Shown here one piece after another: positions 24,668-32,372 of a stretch of DNA of 64,000 nt. Position 1 is the first letter of the stretch. Every line of letters starts with the position of its first letter. Below the pieces are notes generated by a model, which ran no database searches, was not told where the DNA came from, and worked only from the letters and a program-made list of their open reading frames with translations. The DNA is from Hymenobacter aquaticus (lineage in GTDB: Bacteria; Bacteroidota; Bacteroidia; Cytophagales; Hymenobacteraceae). The translations under genes and the position numbers were made by a program. The stretch is taken from contig NZ_SRLC01000003.1 of the NCBI RefSeq assembly GCF_004765605.1, forward strand, positions 1-64,000, in the 5' to 3' direction.

Positions 24668-26206
24668 ATGCTTACCAAAACGTATGGCTCGGCCGTACAG
24701 GGCGTCAACGCCAATACCATTACCATCGAAGTCGTCGTTTCGCAGGGCACCAACTTTTACGTGGTGGGCCTGGCCGACAATGCCATTAAGGAAAGCCAGC
24801 AGCGCATTGAGGCAGCCCTGAAAATCAGGGGCTACCGCATGCCGCGCACCAAAGTGGTGGTGAACATGGCCCCGGCCGACATCCGCAAGGAAGGCTCGGC
24901 CTACGACCTGCCCATTGCCCTGGGCATTCTGCACGCCTCCCAGCAGCTGAATACCGAGCGGCTCGGCGACTACATCATCATGGGCGAGCTGGCCCTGGAT
25001 GGGGAGTTACGGCCGGTGCGCGGAGTGCTGCCCATTGCCATTCAGGCCCGCAAAGAGGGTTTTAAGGGCTTCATTCTGCCCCGGGCCAACGCCCAGGAGG
25101 CGGCCATCGTGAATAACCTCGACGTTATTCCGGTGGAAAACATGCAGCAGGCCATCGACTTCTTCGAGGGCCGCCTCGAAATTGAGCCCCTGCAGCTGGA
25201 TACGCGCACGGTGTTTCAAACGGCCGCCAACCAGTACGCCGCCGACTTTGCCGACGTGCAGGGGCAGGAGAACATCAAGCGGGCCCTGGAAATAGCCGCC
25301 GCCGGGGGCCACAACGTTATTATGATCGGGCCGCCCGGGGCGGGCAAGACGATGCTGGCCAAGCGCCTGCCCAGCATTCTGCCCGCGCTGTCGATCGGCG
25401 AGGCGCTGGAAACGACCAAGATTCACTCGGTGGCCGGCAAGCTGGGCGCCAATGCCTCCCTGCTGACGACCCGGCCGTTTCGGGCCCCGCACCACACCAT
25501 CTCCGACGTGGCCCTGGTGGGCGGGGGCGGCAATCCGCAGCCGGGCGAAATTTCCCTGGCCCACAACGGCGTGCTGTTTCTGGACGAGCTGCCCGAATTT
25601 AAGCGCACGGTGCTGGAAGTGATGCGCCAACCGCTGGAAGAGCGCCGCGTCACGATTTCCCGGGCCAAGGTCAGCATCGACTTTCCCTCCAACTTCATGC
25701 TCATTGCCAGCATGAACCCCTGCCCCTGCGGCTACTACAACCACCCCGAGAAAGAGTGCGTGTGCGGCCCCGGCGTGGTGCAGCGCTACCTCAACAAGGT
25801 CAGTGGCCCGCTGCTCGACCGGATTGACCTGCACGTGGAGGTCACGCCCGTCACTTTCGACCAGATGACGGAAACGCGCAAGGCCGAAACCAGCGAGCAT
25901 ATTCAGCGGCGCGTGGAGCAGGCCCGGGAAGTGCAGACCGCCCGCTTCCAGGAGTTTCCCGAGATTCACTCCAACGCCATGATGCCCTCGCAGATGGTCA
26001 AGGAGCTCTGCCTGATTGATGAGGCCGGCCGGGCGCTGCTCAAAACGGCGATGGAGCGCCTCGGCCTCTCGGCCCGCGCCTACGACCGGATCCTCAAAGT
26101 GGCCCGCACCATTGCCGATCTGGGGGGCTCCGGGGAAATCCGGTTGGAACACCTGGCCGAGGCCATTCAGTACCGCAGCCTGGACCGGGAAGGCTGGGCA
26201 GGTTAA
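24668..26206 (+). CDS. comM: YifB/ComM family Mg-chelatase-like AAA+ ATPase
   Basis: A 512-residue protein of normal length for the family. The order is an N-terminal Lon-protease-like S5 domain (MLTKTYGSAVQGVNANTITI to about residue 190), the AAA+ module with Walker A GPPGAGKTMLAKRL, the Mg-chelatase segment MNPCPCGYYNHP, and the C-terminal helical domain (LSARAYDRILKVARTIADL). ComM is a hexameric helicase that promotes branch migration during natural transformation. The ATG at 24668 is chosen over the upstream frame because it starts at the conserved MLTKTYG. Confidence 0.94.
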   Translation: MLTKTYGSAVQGVNANTITIEVVVSQGTNFYVVGLADNAIKESQQRIEAALKIRGYRMPRTKVVVNMAPADIRKEGSAYDLPIALGILHASQQLNTERLGDYIIMGELALDGELRPVRGVLPIAIQARKEGFKGFILPRANAQEAAIVNNLDVIPVENMQQAIDFFEGRLEIEPLQLDTRTVFQTAANQYAADFADVQGQENIKRALEIAAAGGHNVIMIGPPGAGKTMLAKRLPSILPALSIGEALETTKIHSVAGKLGANASLLTTRPFRAPHHTISDVALVGGGGNPQPGEISLAHNGVLFLDELPEFKRTVLEVMRQPLEERRVTISRAKVSIDFPSNFMLIASMNPCPCGYYNHPEKECVCGPGVVQRYLNKVSGPLLDRIDLHVEVTPVTFDQMTETRKAETSEHIQRRVEQAREVQTARFQEFPEIHSNAMMPSQMVKELCLIDEAGRALLKTAMERLGLSARAYDRILKVARTIADLGGSGEIRLEHLAEAIQYRSLDREGWAG

Positions 26207-26265
26207 ACGCCCGCCCGAGGCTTGGCTATGCCGAATCTGGTCAGCACTGGACCCGCCTGAAACAG

Positions 26266-26301
26266 AAACGCCTCCCTTGCAGAGCGCAAGGGAGGCGTTT
26301 T
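26266..26301. terminator. Terminator shared by tRNA-Lys and comM
   Basis: AACGCCTCCCTTGC pairs with its complement across 6 nt. It directly follows the tRNA 3' end on the minus strand and is 60 bases past the comM stop on the plus strand. Confidence 0.8.
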
Positions 26302-26376
26302 GGTGATCCCGCTGGGATTCGAACCCAGGACCCGTACATTAAAAGTGTACTGCTCTACCAGCTGAGCTACAGAATC
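26301..26376 (-). tRNA. tRNA-Lys (TTT anticodon)
   Basis: Full cloverleaf on the minus strand. The anticodon loop CTTTTAA between GTACA and TGTAC gives anticodon TTT. The acceptor GATTCTG pairs with CGGGATC, using G-T wobble pairs, followed by A73 and an encoded CCA. The other tRNA in the window, tRNA-His, lacks an encoded CCA. Confidence 0.96.
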
Positions 26377-26415
26377 AGTTCCCGATGGCCAAACGAGTTT
26401 CGCGTTTCGGGGTTG

Positions 26416-26447
26416 CAAAAGTGGCAGAAACACGGCTATTGTCCAAA
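26416..26447 (-). promoter_or_regulatory. Promoter of tRNA-Lys
   Basis: Minus strand TTTG (26444-26447), 20-nt spacer, CACTTTTG (26416-26423). The -7 box departs from consensus in its first base, like tandem copy 3 at the left edge. Confidence 0.65.
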
Positions 26448-26520
26448 CTTACGGAGACTATTCGCGCATATTTTTTACCAACAAATCTTTATTAAGCTTA
26501 TTTTCAAGCAGATAAATTAT

Positions 26521-26556
26521 CAAAAAAACTTCCTGCTACGGCGCAGCAGGAAGGCA
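26521..26556 (-). terminator. Orphan leftward terminator-like hairpin
   Basis: CTTCCTGCT pairs with AGCAGGAAG across 7 nt; on the minus strand it is followed by seven T residues. No leftward gene lies upstream of it, since pyrD is on the plus strand. Confidence 0.5.
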
Positions 26557-26609
26557 ATATCCTACCGGAATAAGTAGGAGCTTTGTGGCCGGATACCTTG
26601 TGGCCCGCC

Positions 26610-27647
26610 ATGTACAAAGCCTTGCTCAAACCCCTGCTTTTTCAGCTCGACGCGGAGCAGGCCCACCACTTTGTTTTCGACAACCTGCGGCGCAGCTGCC
26701 GCCTGCCCGGCACCCGGGCCCTGCTGCGCAGCCTCTACGACTTTGCCCACCCAAGCCTGGAACGGGAAGTATTCGGCCTGAAATTCCGCAATCCAGTGGG
26801 GTTGGCGGCGGGCTTCGACAAGAACGCCGAGCTAACCGACGAGCTGGCTACGCTGGGCTTTGGCTTCGTGGAAATCGGGACGGTGACGCCGCGGGCCCAG
26901 CCGGGCAACCCGGCCCCGCGCCTGTTCCGGCTGCCGCAGGACGAGGCCCTGGTTAACCGCATGGGCTTCAACAACGAGGGCGCGGCGGCGGCGGCCCGGC
27001 GGCTCCGGCAGCGGCGCTCCGACATTATCATCGGCGGCAACATTGGCAAGAACAAGGACACGCCCAACGAGCAGGCGGCCGCTGACTACGTGGCAGGCTT
27101 CGAGGCGCTGTTCGACACGGTGGACTACTTCGTGGTCAACGTTAGCTCGCCAAACACGCCCAACCTGCGACAGTTACAGGAAAAGGAGCCGCTGATCCGG
27201 CTGCTACAGCAGGTGCAGGAACGCAACCTGAGCAAGCCCCGGCCCAAGCCCCTGCTGCTCAAAATAGCCCCCGACCTCACCGACGGCCAGCTCGACGACA
27301 TCCTGACCATTGCCGCCGAAACCCGCCTGAGCGGCCTAGTAGCCACCAACACCACTATTGCCCGCGACGCGCTGCGCACCGACCAAACCCAGCTGGCGGC
27401 CATTGGCGCGGGTGGGCTGAGCGGTAAGCCCCTGCGGCAGCGCAGCACCGACGTTATCCGCTACCTGCACCGCCGCACCGACGGCGGCCTGCCCATCATC
27501 GGCGTGGGCGGCATTGCCTCGGCGCAGGATGCCCTGGACAAAATGGCGGCCGGCGCGGCGCTGGTGCAGCTCTACACCGGTTTTATCTACGAAGGCCCGG
27601 CGCTGGTCAAGCGCATCAACCAGGCGGTAGTGGCGGGCCGTCGGTAA
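26610..27647 (+). CDS. pyrD: Dihydroorotate dehydrogenase (quinone), class 2
   Basis: A 345-residue FMN enzyme that oxidises dihydroorotate to orotate and passes electrons to quinone at the inner membrane. The N-terminal helix MYKALLKPLLFQLDAEQAHH is the membrane-associated extension of class 2 enzymes. The barrel shows NPVGLAAGFDKNAE, the catalytic Ser segment VNVSSPNTPNLRQLQ, and GVGGIASAQDALDKM near the phosphate site. The ATG at 26610 fits the family better than the one nine codons upstream. The upp salvage gene is elsewhere in the window. Confidence 0.95.
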   Translation: MYKALLKPLLFQLDAEQAHHFVFDNLRRSCRLPGTRALLRSLYDFAHPSLEREVFGLKFRNPVGLAAGFDKNAELTDELATLGFGFVEIGTVTPRAQPGNPAPRLFRLPQDEALVNRMGFNNEGAAAAARRLRQRRSDIIIGGNIGKNKDTPNEQAAADYVAGFEALFDTVDYFVVNVSSPNTPNLRQLQEKEPLIRLLQQVQERNLSKPRPKPLLLKIAPDLTDGQLDDILTIAAETRLSGLVATNTTIARDALRTDQTQLAAIGAGGLSGKPLRQRSTDVIRYLHRRTDGGLPIIGVGGIASAQDALDKMAAGAALVQLYTGFIYEGPALVKRINQAVVAGRR

Positions 27648-27700
27648 GCGGTATTCTGCGGCTCGATGCAAAACAGTAGCCGCTTTACTGCGGCTAGCAG

Positions 27701-28396
27701 CTAAGCCAATTCGGGCTGAATGCGTACTTCCACTAGCTTTTCGGGGTGCTGGCCCTGGGCAAACTGCTTTTTATAGCGCCGCTGCACCCAGATCATGGGC
27801 GGCACCATGACCAGCGTAGGCCACAGGAAGTTCAGGGGAAAGGGAATAAACGTGAGGGTAGTGGCCGAAAAAGCTGAAACCGCCGCTATGTATGAGCCCA
27901 CGAAACCGGAAATGTGGTTGAGCAGCCACTGCCCGGCAGGCCAGGGCCCCACGCGGCGGAAGGCGCGGGCCTGCCGCAGCGTCGTCATCAGGCCGATGCC
28001 ACCAAAAACGACCGGCACGGGGTTGGTTTGCAGGTTCAGCAGGCCGTAGAGCAAGGTGCCGGCAAACACCGCCGTACCGATTCCGACCCCGGCCCAGTCG
28101 AACAGGCCGGCCCGCGCCTCACCCCGGCTCAGGCGCTTGTGGTACACCGAGCGGTAGCCGAACCAAGCCAGATACAGGCTGAAAATGCCCGTCAGCAGCA
28201 GGAAAGTCAGGCCCTTGAGGGAGGCCGCCACCAGCGCGGTGCTGCCCGCCACCACCATAGCCCAGAAAAACACCTGCCCCCAGCGCCGGTGCGCCGGGCC
28301 GCCCTTGCGCACGTACAACGCCGCCGGCGCTACGAAAAAGCCAATAAACCCGGCCGTAATATGCAGCCAGCGGTTCGCGAGAAGGAAGGTTTCCAT
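27701..28396 (-). CDS. DUF2306-like polytopic membrane protein
   Basis: A 231-residue inner membrane protein with about seven hydrophobic segments. Conserved-looking His residues occur in RWLHITAGFIGF, AHRRWGQVFFW and LLNHISGFVGSYIAA, a pattern I associate with DUF2306 membrane proteins of Bacteroidota. The ATG at 28396 (METFLLANRWLH) is taken; a start 12 codons upstream is possible. It stands alone, leftward, 53 bases past the convergent pyrD. Function unknown; buried His residues could bind heme or metal, which is speculation. Confidence 0.65.
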   Translation of the reverse strand: METFLLANRWLHITAGFIGFFVAPAALYVRKGGPAHRRWGQVFFWAMVVAGSTALVAASLKGLTFLLLTGIFSLYLAWFGYRSVYHKRLSRGEARAGLFDWAGVGIGTAVFAGTLLYGLLNLQTNPVPVVFGGIGLMTTLRQARAFRRVGPWPAGQWLLNHISGFVGSYIAAVSAFSATTLTFIPFPLNFLWPTLVMVPPMIWVQRRYKKQFAQGQHPEKLVEVRIQPELA

Positions 28397-28554
28397 GGCG
28401 GGAGAATCGGGGGAGAAAAACATATGCCCCAAAACAAGCCGGAAAGCCGGCAGCGTGCTACTTTCTGTTACTCAACCGTCGGATAAGGCGCCTGAATCGT
28501 CATTTGCTGCCCCTAACCCGGCCGCCGAACAACTCGCCATTTCACCACTTCACC

Positions 28555-29658
28555 TTACAGCCGCACGCCCACTTTCAGCTCTACCACGTCGGCGGCCCCG
28601 CGGTGCACTTTCAGGTCGGCGGCGGCCCAGAGCTGCCGGGTGAAGTGGTATTTGAGCCCCAGCCGCTCGTAGTAGAACTTGTTGGACTTGTAGGGATTGT
28701 AGACGTAGAAGCCCAAGTGCGACACGAAGGCCAGGCGGCCAAACAGCAGCTCGTGGCCCACGAATAGGCCGGCTTTCTTCACGTCGGGCAGATTTTCGCC
28801 GGTGCGGGAGGTGTCGCGCAGCTGCACCAGCAACGACCGGTCGTAGAAGCCTTCCGCGCCCAGCAGCAGGTTGCTCTTGCGGTTGACGCGCCGCCCCACC
28901 GCCGCCGAAACCGACTGCACGGAGTACTTGCGCCGGTCCGACTCGTTGCGCTGCTTGAAGCCCAGACTGGTGCTCAGGTCCAGGAAATTGTGCCCGATTT
29001 CGGCGGGTTCAGCCGTGGGTCCCGGGCTCAGGGGCCGGAACGGGCGCTGCTGGTGGTAGTTGACGCCCACAAATACCGTGGGCAGGTTGATGCCGAAATT
29101 AGGCTTGGTGGTGGCCCCGTTAGAGTAGTGGTTCAGTCCCACGCCCAGCAGCAGGCCGTAGTGGGGCGCGAGGGCCACGTCGTATTCCAGGCGGGTTTGC
29201 AGCGTGGCGTTCAGCCGGGAGCTGACGATGTTGTTCTTGTGGTTGGTTTCCTGGTCGTAGCGGATCGGGAAAATACCGATGCCGGTACCGATGCGGAAGT
29301 TCAGCTCCTGCCGCGCCGTGCGGAAGAAAGCCTTGTTGATGTAGACCGTGGCGGCGTACGACTTGCCCAGCACCGGGTTGTGGTAGTCGTAATACACCAG
29401 CGCCAGGCCCACTTTCGGGTACTTGTACCAGCCATGCCAGGGCTCCGAGCCGTTGGTCTGGCGCTGCACGTTCAGCTCCAGCCCCGTCGGGTGCGACTTT
29501 ACCAGGTGCTTCACCGACGGTGTATGGGCGATGATAAAGCTGCCCTGCCCATAGAGGCCCACCACCAGTGGGGGGCGGCTACCCGCGGCGGCCGATTGCT
29601 GGGCCCGGCCGGGGGCGGCGCTTAGCAGCAGAATAAAGAGCAACCCGTAACGAATCAT
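28555..29658 (-). CDS. Outer membrane acyloxyacyl hydrolase, PagL-like
   Basis: A 367-residue outer membrane protein with signal peptide MIRYGLLFILLLSAAPGRAQ. It contains the PagL hallmark HYSNG in GVGLNHYSNGATTKPNFGIN; in PagL the His and Ser of this motif are catalytic and remove an acyl chain at position 3 of lipid A. The position of the third PagL residue (Glu, 12 after the Ser) is Asn here. The rest is aromatic-rich beta strands. The protein is longer than PagL (about 170), with an added C-terminal barrel-like region. The ATG at 29658 is chosen for the signal peptide. Confidence 0.78.
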   Translation of the reverse strand: MIRYGLLFILLLSAAPGRAQQSAAAGSRPPLVVGLYGQGSFIIAHTPSVKHLVKSHPTGLELNVQRQTNGSEPWHGWYKYPKVGLALVYYDYHNPVLGKSYAATVYINKAFFRTARQELNFRIGTGIGIFPIRYDQETNHKNNIVSSRLNATLQTRLEYDVALAPHYGLLLGVGLNHYSNGATTKPNFGINLPTVFVGVNYHQQRPFRPLSPGPTAEPAEIGHNFLDLSTSLGFKQRNESDRRKYSVQSVSAAVGRRVNRKSNLLLGAEGFYDRSLLVQLRDTSRTGENLPDVKKAGLFVGHELLFGRLAFVSHLGFYVYNPYKSNKFYYERLGLKYHFTRQLWAAADLKVHRGAADVVELKVGVRL

Positions 29659-30107
29659 TGAATAAGCAGTAAAAGCCAAGCTCCCCAAAAATAGGGAAAG
29701 GCCCCGACGCCGCCACGAAACCGCGCCGACTGAGGGCGGCCCGCAAGTCATTACCGACGGCATAGATTGCAGCAAACACCCTAATTATCATTTCGTTACT
29801 CCTGAAAAAAACTCCTGCTCAGCCGCAACAAATTCCGGCTGATCTGCAGTAATAATGCTGGTGGCGGTCCTGCCGACGGGGGCAGGTTTTCCGGCGAGGC
29901 TAGGCCTCCGTTGACTTTTCCAGCCGGCTGGTCGGCCACCGGCTTCTATTAGTGAAATAATATTTTTAAGTGTTTGATACTCTGGCAAATATTGAATTAT
30001 CACCAGAATATTTTGCCTTTGCGCATACCTTCTTGGGCTCTGCTGCGTTTGAGGGCTCATCCTGGGCTTTTCAGGAAACACATTTAGCGTACCTCACTTT
30101 CTCTCTC
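29659..30107. other. Non-coding divergent region
   Basis: A 449-base gap between two divergent envelope genes. It has a GC-rich imperfect hairpin (CCTGCC...GGCAGG, about 29869-29886, followed by TTTT) and an AT-rich stretch from 29940 that contains the promoter of the beta-barrel gene. No open frame or known riboswitch was recognised. Confidence 0.5.
29992..30021 (+). promoter_or_regulatory. Probable promoter of the first beta-barrel gene
   Basis: TTG (29992-29994), 19-nt spacer, TGCCTTTG (30014-30021). The second base of the -7 box is G rather than A. The leader would be about 80 bases. Confidence 0.5.
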
Positions 30108-30725
30108 ATGAAAAAGACCACTGTCCTGTTGTCCCTCTTAGCTGTCGCTGGCCTCTCGACCACCGCGCATGCTCAAGTCCGTTTCGGCGTGAAGGGTGGC
30201 GTAAACTTGTCGAACTACTCCGGCCTGACCGACGAGCAAAAGAAGTTTGACGAGAACCTGGTAAACGCCAACGCTGGCGTGATGATGAACGCTGACCTGA
30301 GCGGCGACGGCTTCTTCTCCGTGCAGCCCGAGCTGCTGTATTCCGGCAAAGGCATCAAGTTCAAAGGCGACGGCTTCGAGTCGGAAGACCGGATGCACTA
30401 CCTCGACCTGCCGATTCTGGCCAAGATCAACGCCGATGGCTTCATCTTCGAAGCCGGCCCGCAGCTGGGCTACATGGTGTCGCGCAAGGGCACGCTCACC
30501 GCGGGCGGCGTAACGGCTGAAGACAGCGACTTCGACGGCGTGAACCGCTTCGACTTCGGCTACGTGGCCGGCGTGGGCTACCAGCTCGAAAGCGGCCTGG
30601 GCTTCGGCGTGCGCTACAACGGCGGCCTGCTGAAGGTAGAAAAAGAAGTAGCCGGCCAGCCCCAGTCGGATGCCAAGAACTCGGTATTCCAGTTCCAGGT
30701 AGGCTACCTGTTCGGCGGCAAATAG
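30108..30725 (+). CDS. Outer membrane beta-barrel protein, paralogue 1
   Basis: A 205-residue exported protein of the PorT/'outer membrane protein beta-barrel' type (PF13568-like): signal peptide MKKTTVLLSLLAVAGLSTTA, mature start AQVRFGVKGGVNLSNYSGL, then about eight amphipathic strands with GDGFFSVQPELLYSGKGIKF and ADGFIFEAGPQLGYM, ending in QFQVGYLFGGK. It is the first of three consecutive paralogues in one direction, each with its own terminator. Specific role unknown; such barrels are common in Bacteroidota. Confidence 0.85.
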   Translation: MKKTTVLLSLLAVAGLSTTAHAQVRFGVKGGVNLSNYSGLTDEQKKFDENLVNANAGVMMNADLSGDGFFSVQPELLYSGKGIKFKGDGFESEDRMHYLDLPILAKINADGFIFEAGPQLGYMVSRKGTLTAGGVTAEDSDFDGVNRFDFGYVAGVGYQLESGLGFGVRYNGGLLKVEKEVAGQPQSDAKNSVFQFQVGYLFGGK

Positions 30726-30744
30726 CCCGAGCTAACTATCTGAG

Positions 30745-30779
30745 AAAGGCCTCGTTCCGAGTCGGAACGGGGCCTTTTT
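30745..30779 (+). terminator. Terminator after beta-barrel gene 1
   Basis: AAAGGCC-CGTTCCGA with its complement and a TTTTT run. Confidence 0.8.
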
Positions 30780-30868
30780 GCGTTTACAAGCGGCCGGAGC
30801 ACCCCGAAACTGGCATATTTTTCGCCCGGCTCCGGACACACGCTTCTCCTCCCTCAACTCCACACACG

Positions 30869-31561
30869 ATGAAAAAGACCGTAATTCTGCTGGCTTCTTT
30901 GCTCTCGGTGGCCACCATCAGTGCTTCCCGCGCCCAGGGCGTGCGCCTGGGCCTGCGGGCCGGGGCTAACTACTCCAACCTGGCCGGCGACGTGCAAAAC
31001 GAAAGCACCTACAACAATAAAATCGGGTTTATGGGCGGCATCATCCTCAACGCCCCCTTGGTCGGCGACGGGTTCCTGTCGGTGCAGCCCGAGATTCTGT
31101 ATTCGCAGAAAGGCTTCGAAAACAAGCCCACCGAGTACAAAAACCTGCTGGGCACCACCCAAAAGCGCGAAGGCAAGGTCAACTACAACTACCTCGACGT
31201 GCCGGTGCTCGTCAAGGTCAACGCCGGCGGTTTGGTGTTCGAAGCCGGCCCCCAGTACTCCTACCTGCTCAGCATCAAGGACGAAACCCGGGTGACGACC
31301 ACCTCCGGCCTCACCGGCAATACGAGCACCAGCACCACCCACGACCAGAAAAACCTCGACCAGCTCAACCGCAACGAGCTGGGCTACGTGGCCGGCGTGG
31401 GCTACCAGGCCAGCAACGGCCTGAGCCTGAACCTGCGCTACACCGGGGCCTTCAGCGACTTCGTGAAGAGCAACAACGACACGTACTTCGACGGCGACCT
31501 GAAAAACGCCCGCAACTCGGCCCTGCAGCTTTCCCTGGGCTACCTGATTCCGGGCAAGTAA
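30869..31561 (+). CDS. Outer membrane beta-barrel protein, paralogue 2
   Basis: A 230-residue exported protein, clearly paralogous to its neighbours: signal peptide MKKTVILLASLLSVATISAS, then VRLGLRAGANYSNLAGD, GDGFLSVQPEILYSQKGF, GGLVFEAGPQYSYLLS and the ending LQLSLGYLIPGK. It carries an insertion of about 20 Thr/Ser-rich residues in the middle (TRVTTTSGLTGNTSTSTTHD), probably a surface loop. Predicted outer membrane location. No function beyond the fold. Confidence 0.85.
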   Translation: MKKTVILLASLLSVATISASRAQGVRLGLRAGANYSNLAGDVQNESTYNNKIGFMGGIILNAPLVGDGFLSVQPEILYSQKGFENKPTEYKNLLGTTQKREGKVNYNYLDVPVLVKVNAGGLVFEAGPQYSYLLSIKDETRVTTTSGLTGNTSTSTTHDQKNLDQLNRNELGYVAGVGYQASNGLSLNLRYTGAFSDFVKSNNDTYFDGDLKNARNSALQLSLGYLIPGK

Positions 31562-31582
31562 GGGTAGGCTCACCCCTGATAG

Positions 31583-31616
31583 AACGACCCGGCGCCCACA
31601 GGGGCGCCGGGTCGTT
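31583..31616 (+). terminator. Hairpin after beta-barrel gene 2
   Basis: Perfect 14-bp stem AACGACCCGGCGCC with a 6-nt loop; a weak T-rich stretch follows. Confidence 0.7.
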
Positions 31617-31671
31617 CCGTGTTTTGCGCTGCATGAGTGCTACTTTTGCCGTTTCGTTAACTATTCAATTC

Positions 31672-32265
31672 ATGAAAAAACGTATTCTCCTGTTCATTGC
31701 GGCCGCGGGTATCAGCGCGGCGGCCCAGGCCCAAAACACCCGCCTGGGATTGAAACTAGGTCCGAGCCTGACTTCCTTCACCGGGGATGATGTGCGTGAC
31801 GCGGCCTACAAGTTCGGCTTTCACGCCGGTGGCGTCGCCGAGCTGAACGTCAATGACCGGATTGCCATTCAGCCCGAAGTACTGTTCTCGATGAAAGGCG
31901 CCAAGGCGGAAGATGCCGACTTTAGCTACAACTCCAGCTACGTCGATTTTCCTGTGCTGCTCAAAATCAAGGCCAACGGGCTGTTCTTCGAAGCAGGCCC
32001 GCAGGCAGGCATCCTGCTAACCTCCCGGTTCAAGGCCGACGATCTGTCGGTCGATGTCAAAGACGAGTTCAAGGGGTTCGACCTGGGGTATGCCGCCGGG
32101 CTGGGCTTTCAGGCGGCCAGCGGGCTGATGGTCGGGCTGCGCTACAACGGGGGCATCACCCGCATCGGCAAGGATACCAAGATCGGCTCCGTGACCATCG
32201 AAGCCGGTGAGGTCCGCAACTCGGCTTTCCAGCTGTACGCGGGCTTCCTGTTCGGCAGCAAGTAG
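31672..32265 (+). CDS. Outer membrane beta-barrel protein, paralogue 3
   Basis: A 197-residue exported barrel protein, third in the tandem set: signal peptide MKKRILLFIAAAGISAAAQA, then TRLGLKLGPSLTSFTGDD, DRIAIQPEVLFSMKGAK, NGLFFEAGPQAGILL and the ending FQLYAGFLFGSK. The ATG at 31672 is used because it begins the signal peptide; a frame from 31624 extends upstream over a possible -7 box (TACTTTTG at 31641-31648). It is more diverged from the first two than they are from each other, by eye. Confidence 0.83.
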   Translation: MKKRILLFIAAAGISAAAQAQNTRLGLKLGPSLTSFTGDDVRDAAYKFGFHAGGVAELNVNDRIAIQPEVLFSMKGAKAEDADFSYNSSYVDFPVLLKIKANGLFFEAGPQAGILLTSRFKADDLSVDVKDEFKGFDLGYAAGLGFQAASGLMVGLRYNGGITRIGKDTKIGSVTIEAGEVRNSAFQLYAGFLFGSK

Positions 32266-32312
32266 GCCCGTCTGCTACGGGGCTGATGCCATCAGACCCA
32301 GTCGGTATCAAG

Positions 32313-32354
32313 CACGAAAAGGCCGGCTCCAGGGATGGAGCCGGCCTTTTCGTG
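32313..32354. terminator. Strong bidirectional terminator
   Basis: Perfect 18-bp stem CACGAAAAGGCCGGCTCC with a 6-nt loop, between the third beta-barrel gene and the convergent dipeptidase. Confidence 0.8.
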
Positions 32355-32372
32355 TCAGAGCCGAGTAGGTAC

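Noticed and set aside
29841..29935. GC-rich hairpin region considered as a riboswitch
   Set aside because: It matches no aptamer that I can recognise, and it lies more than 170 bases before the next gene.
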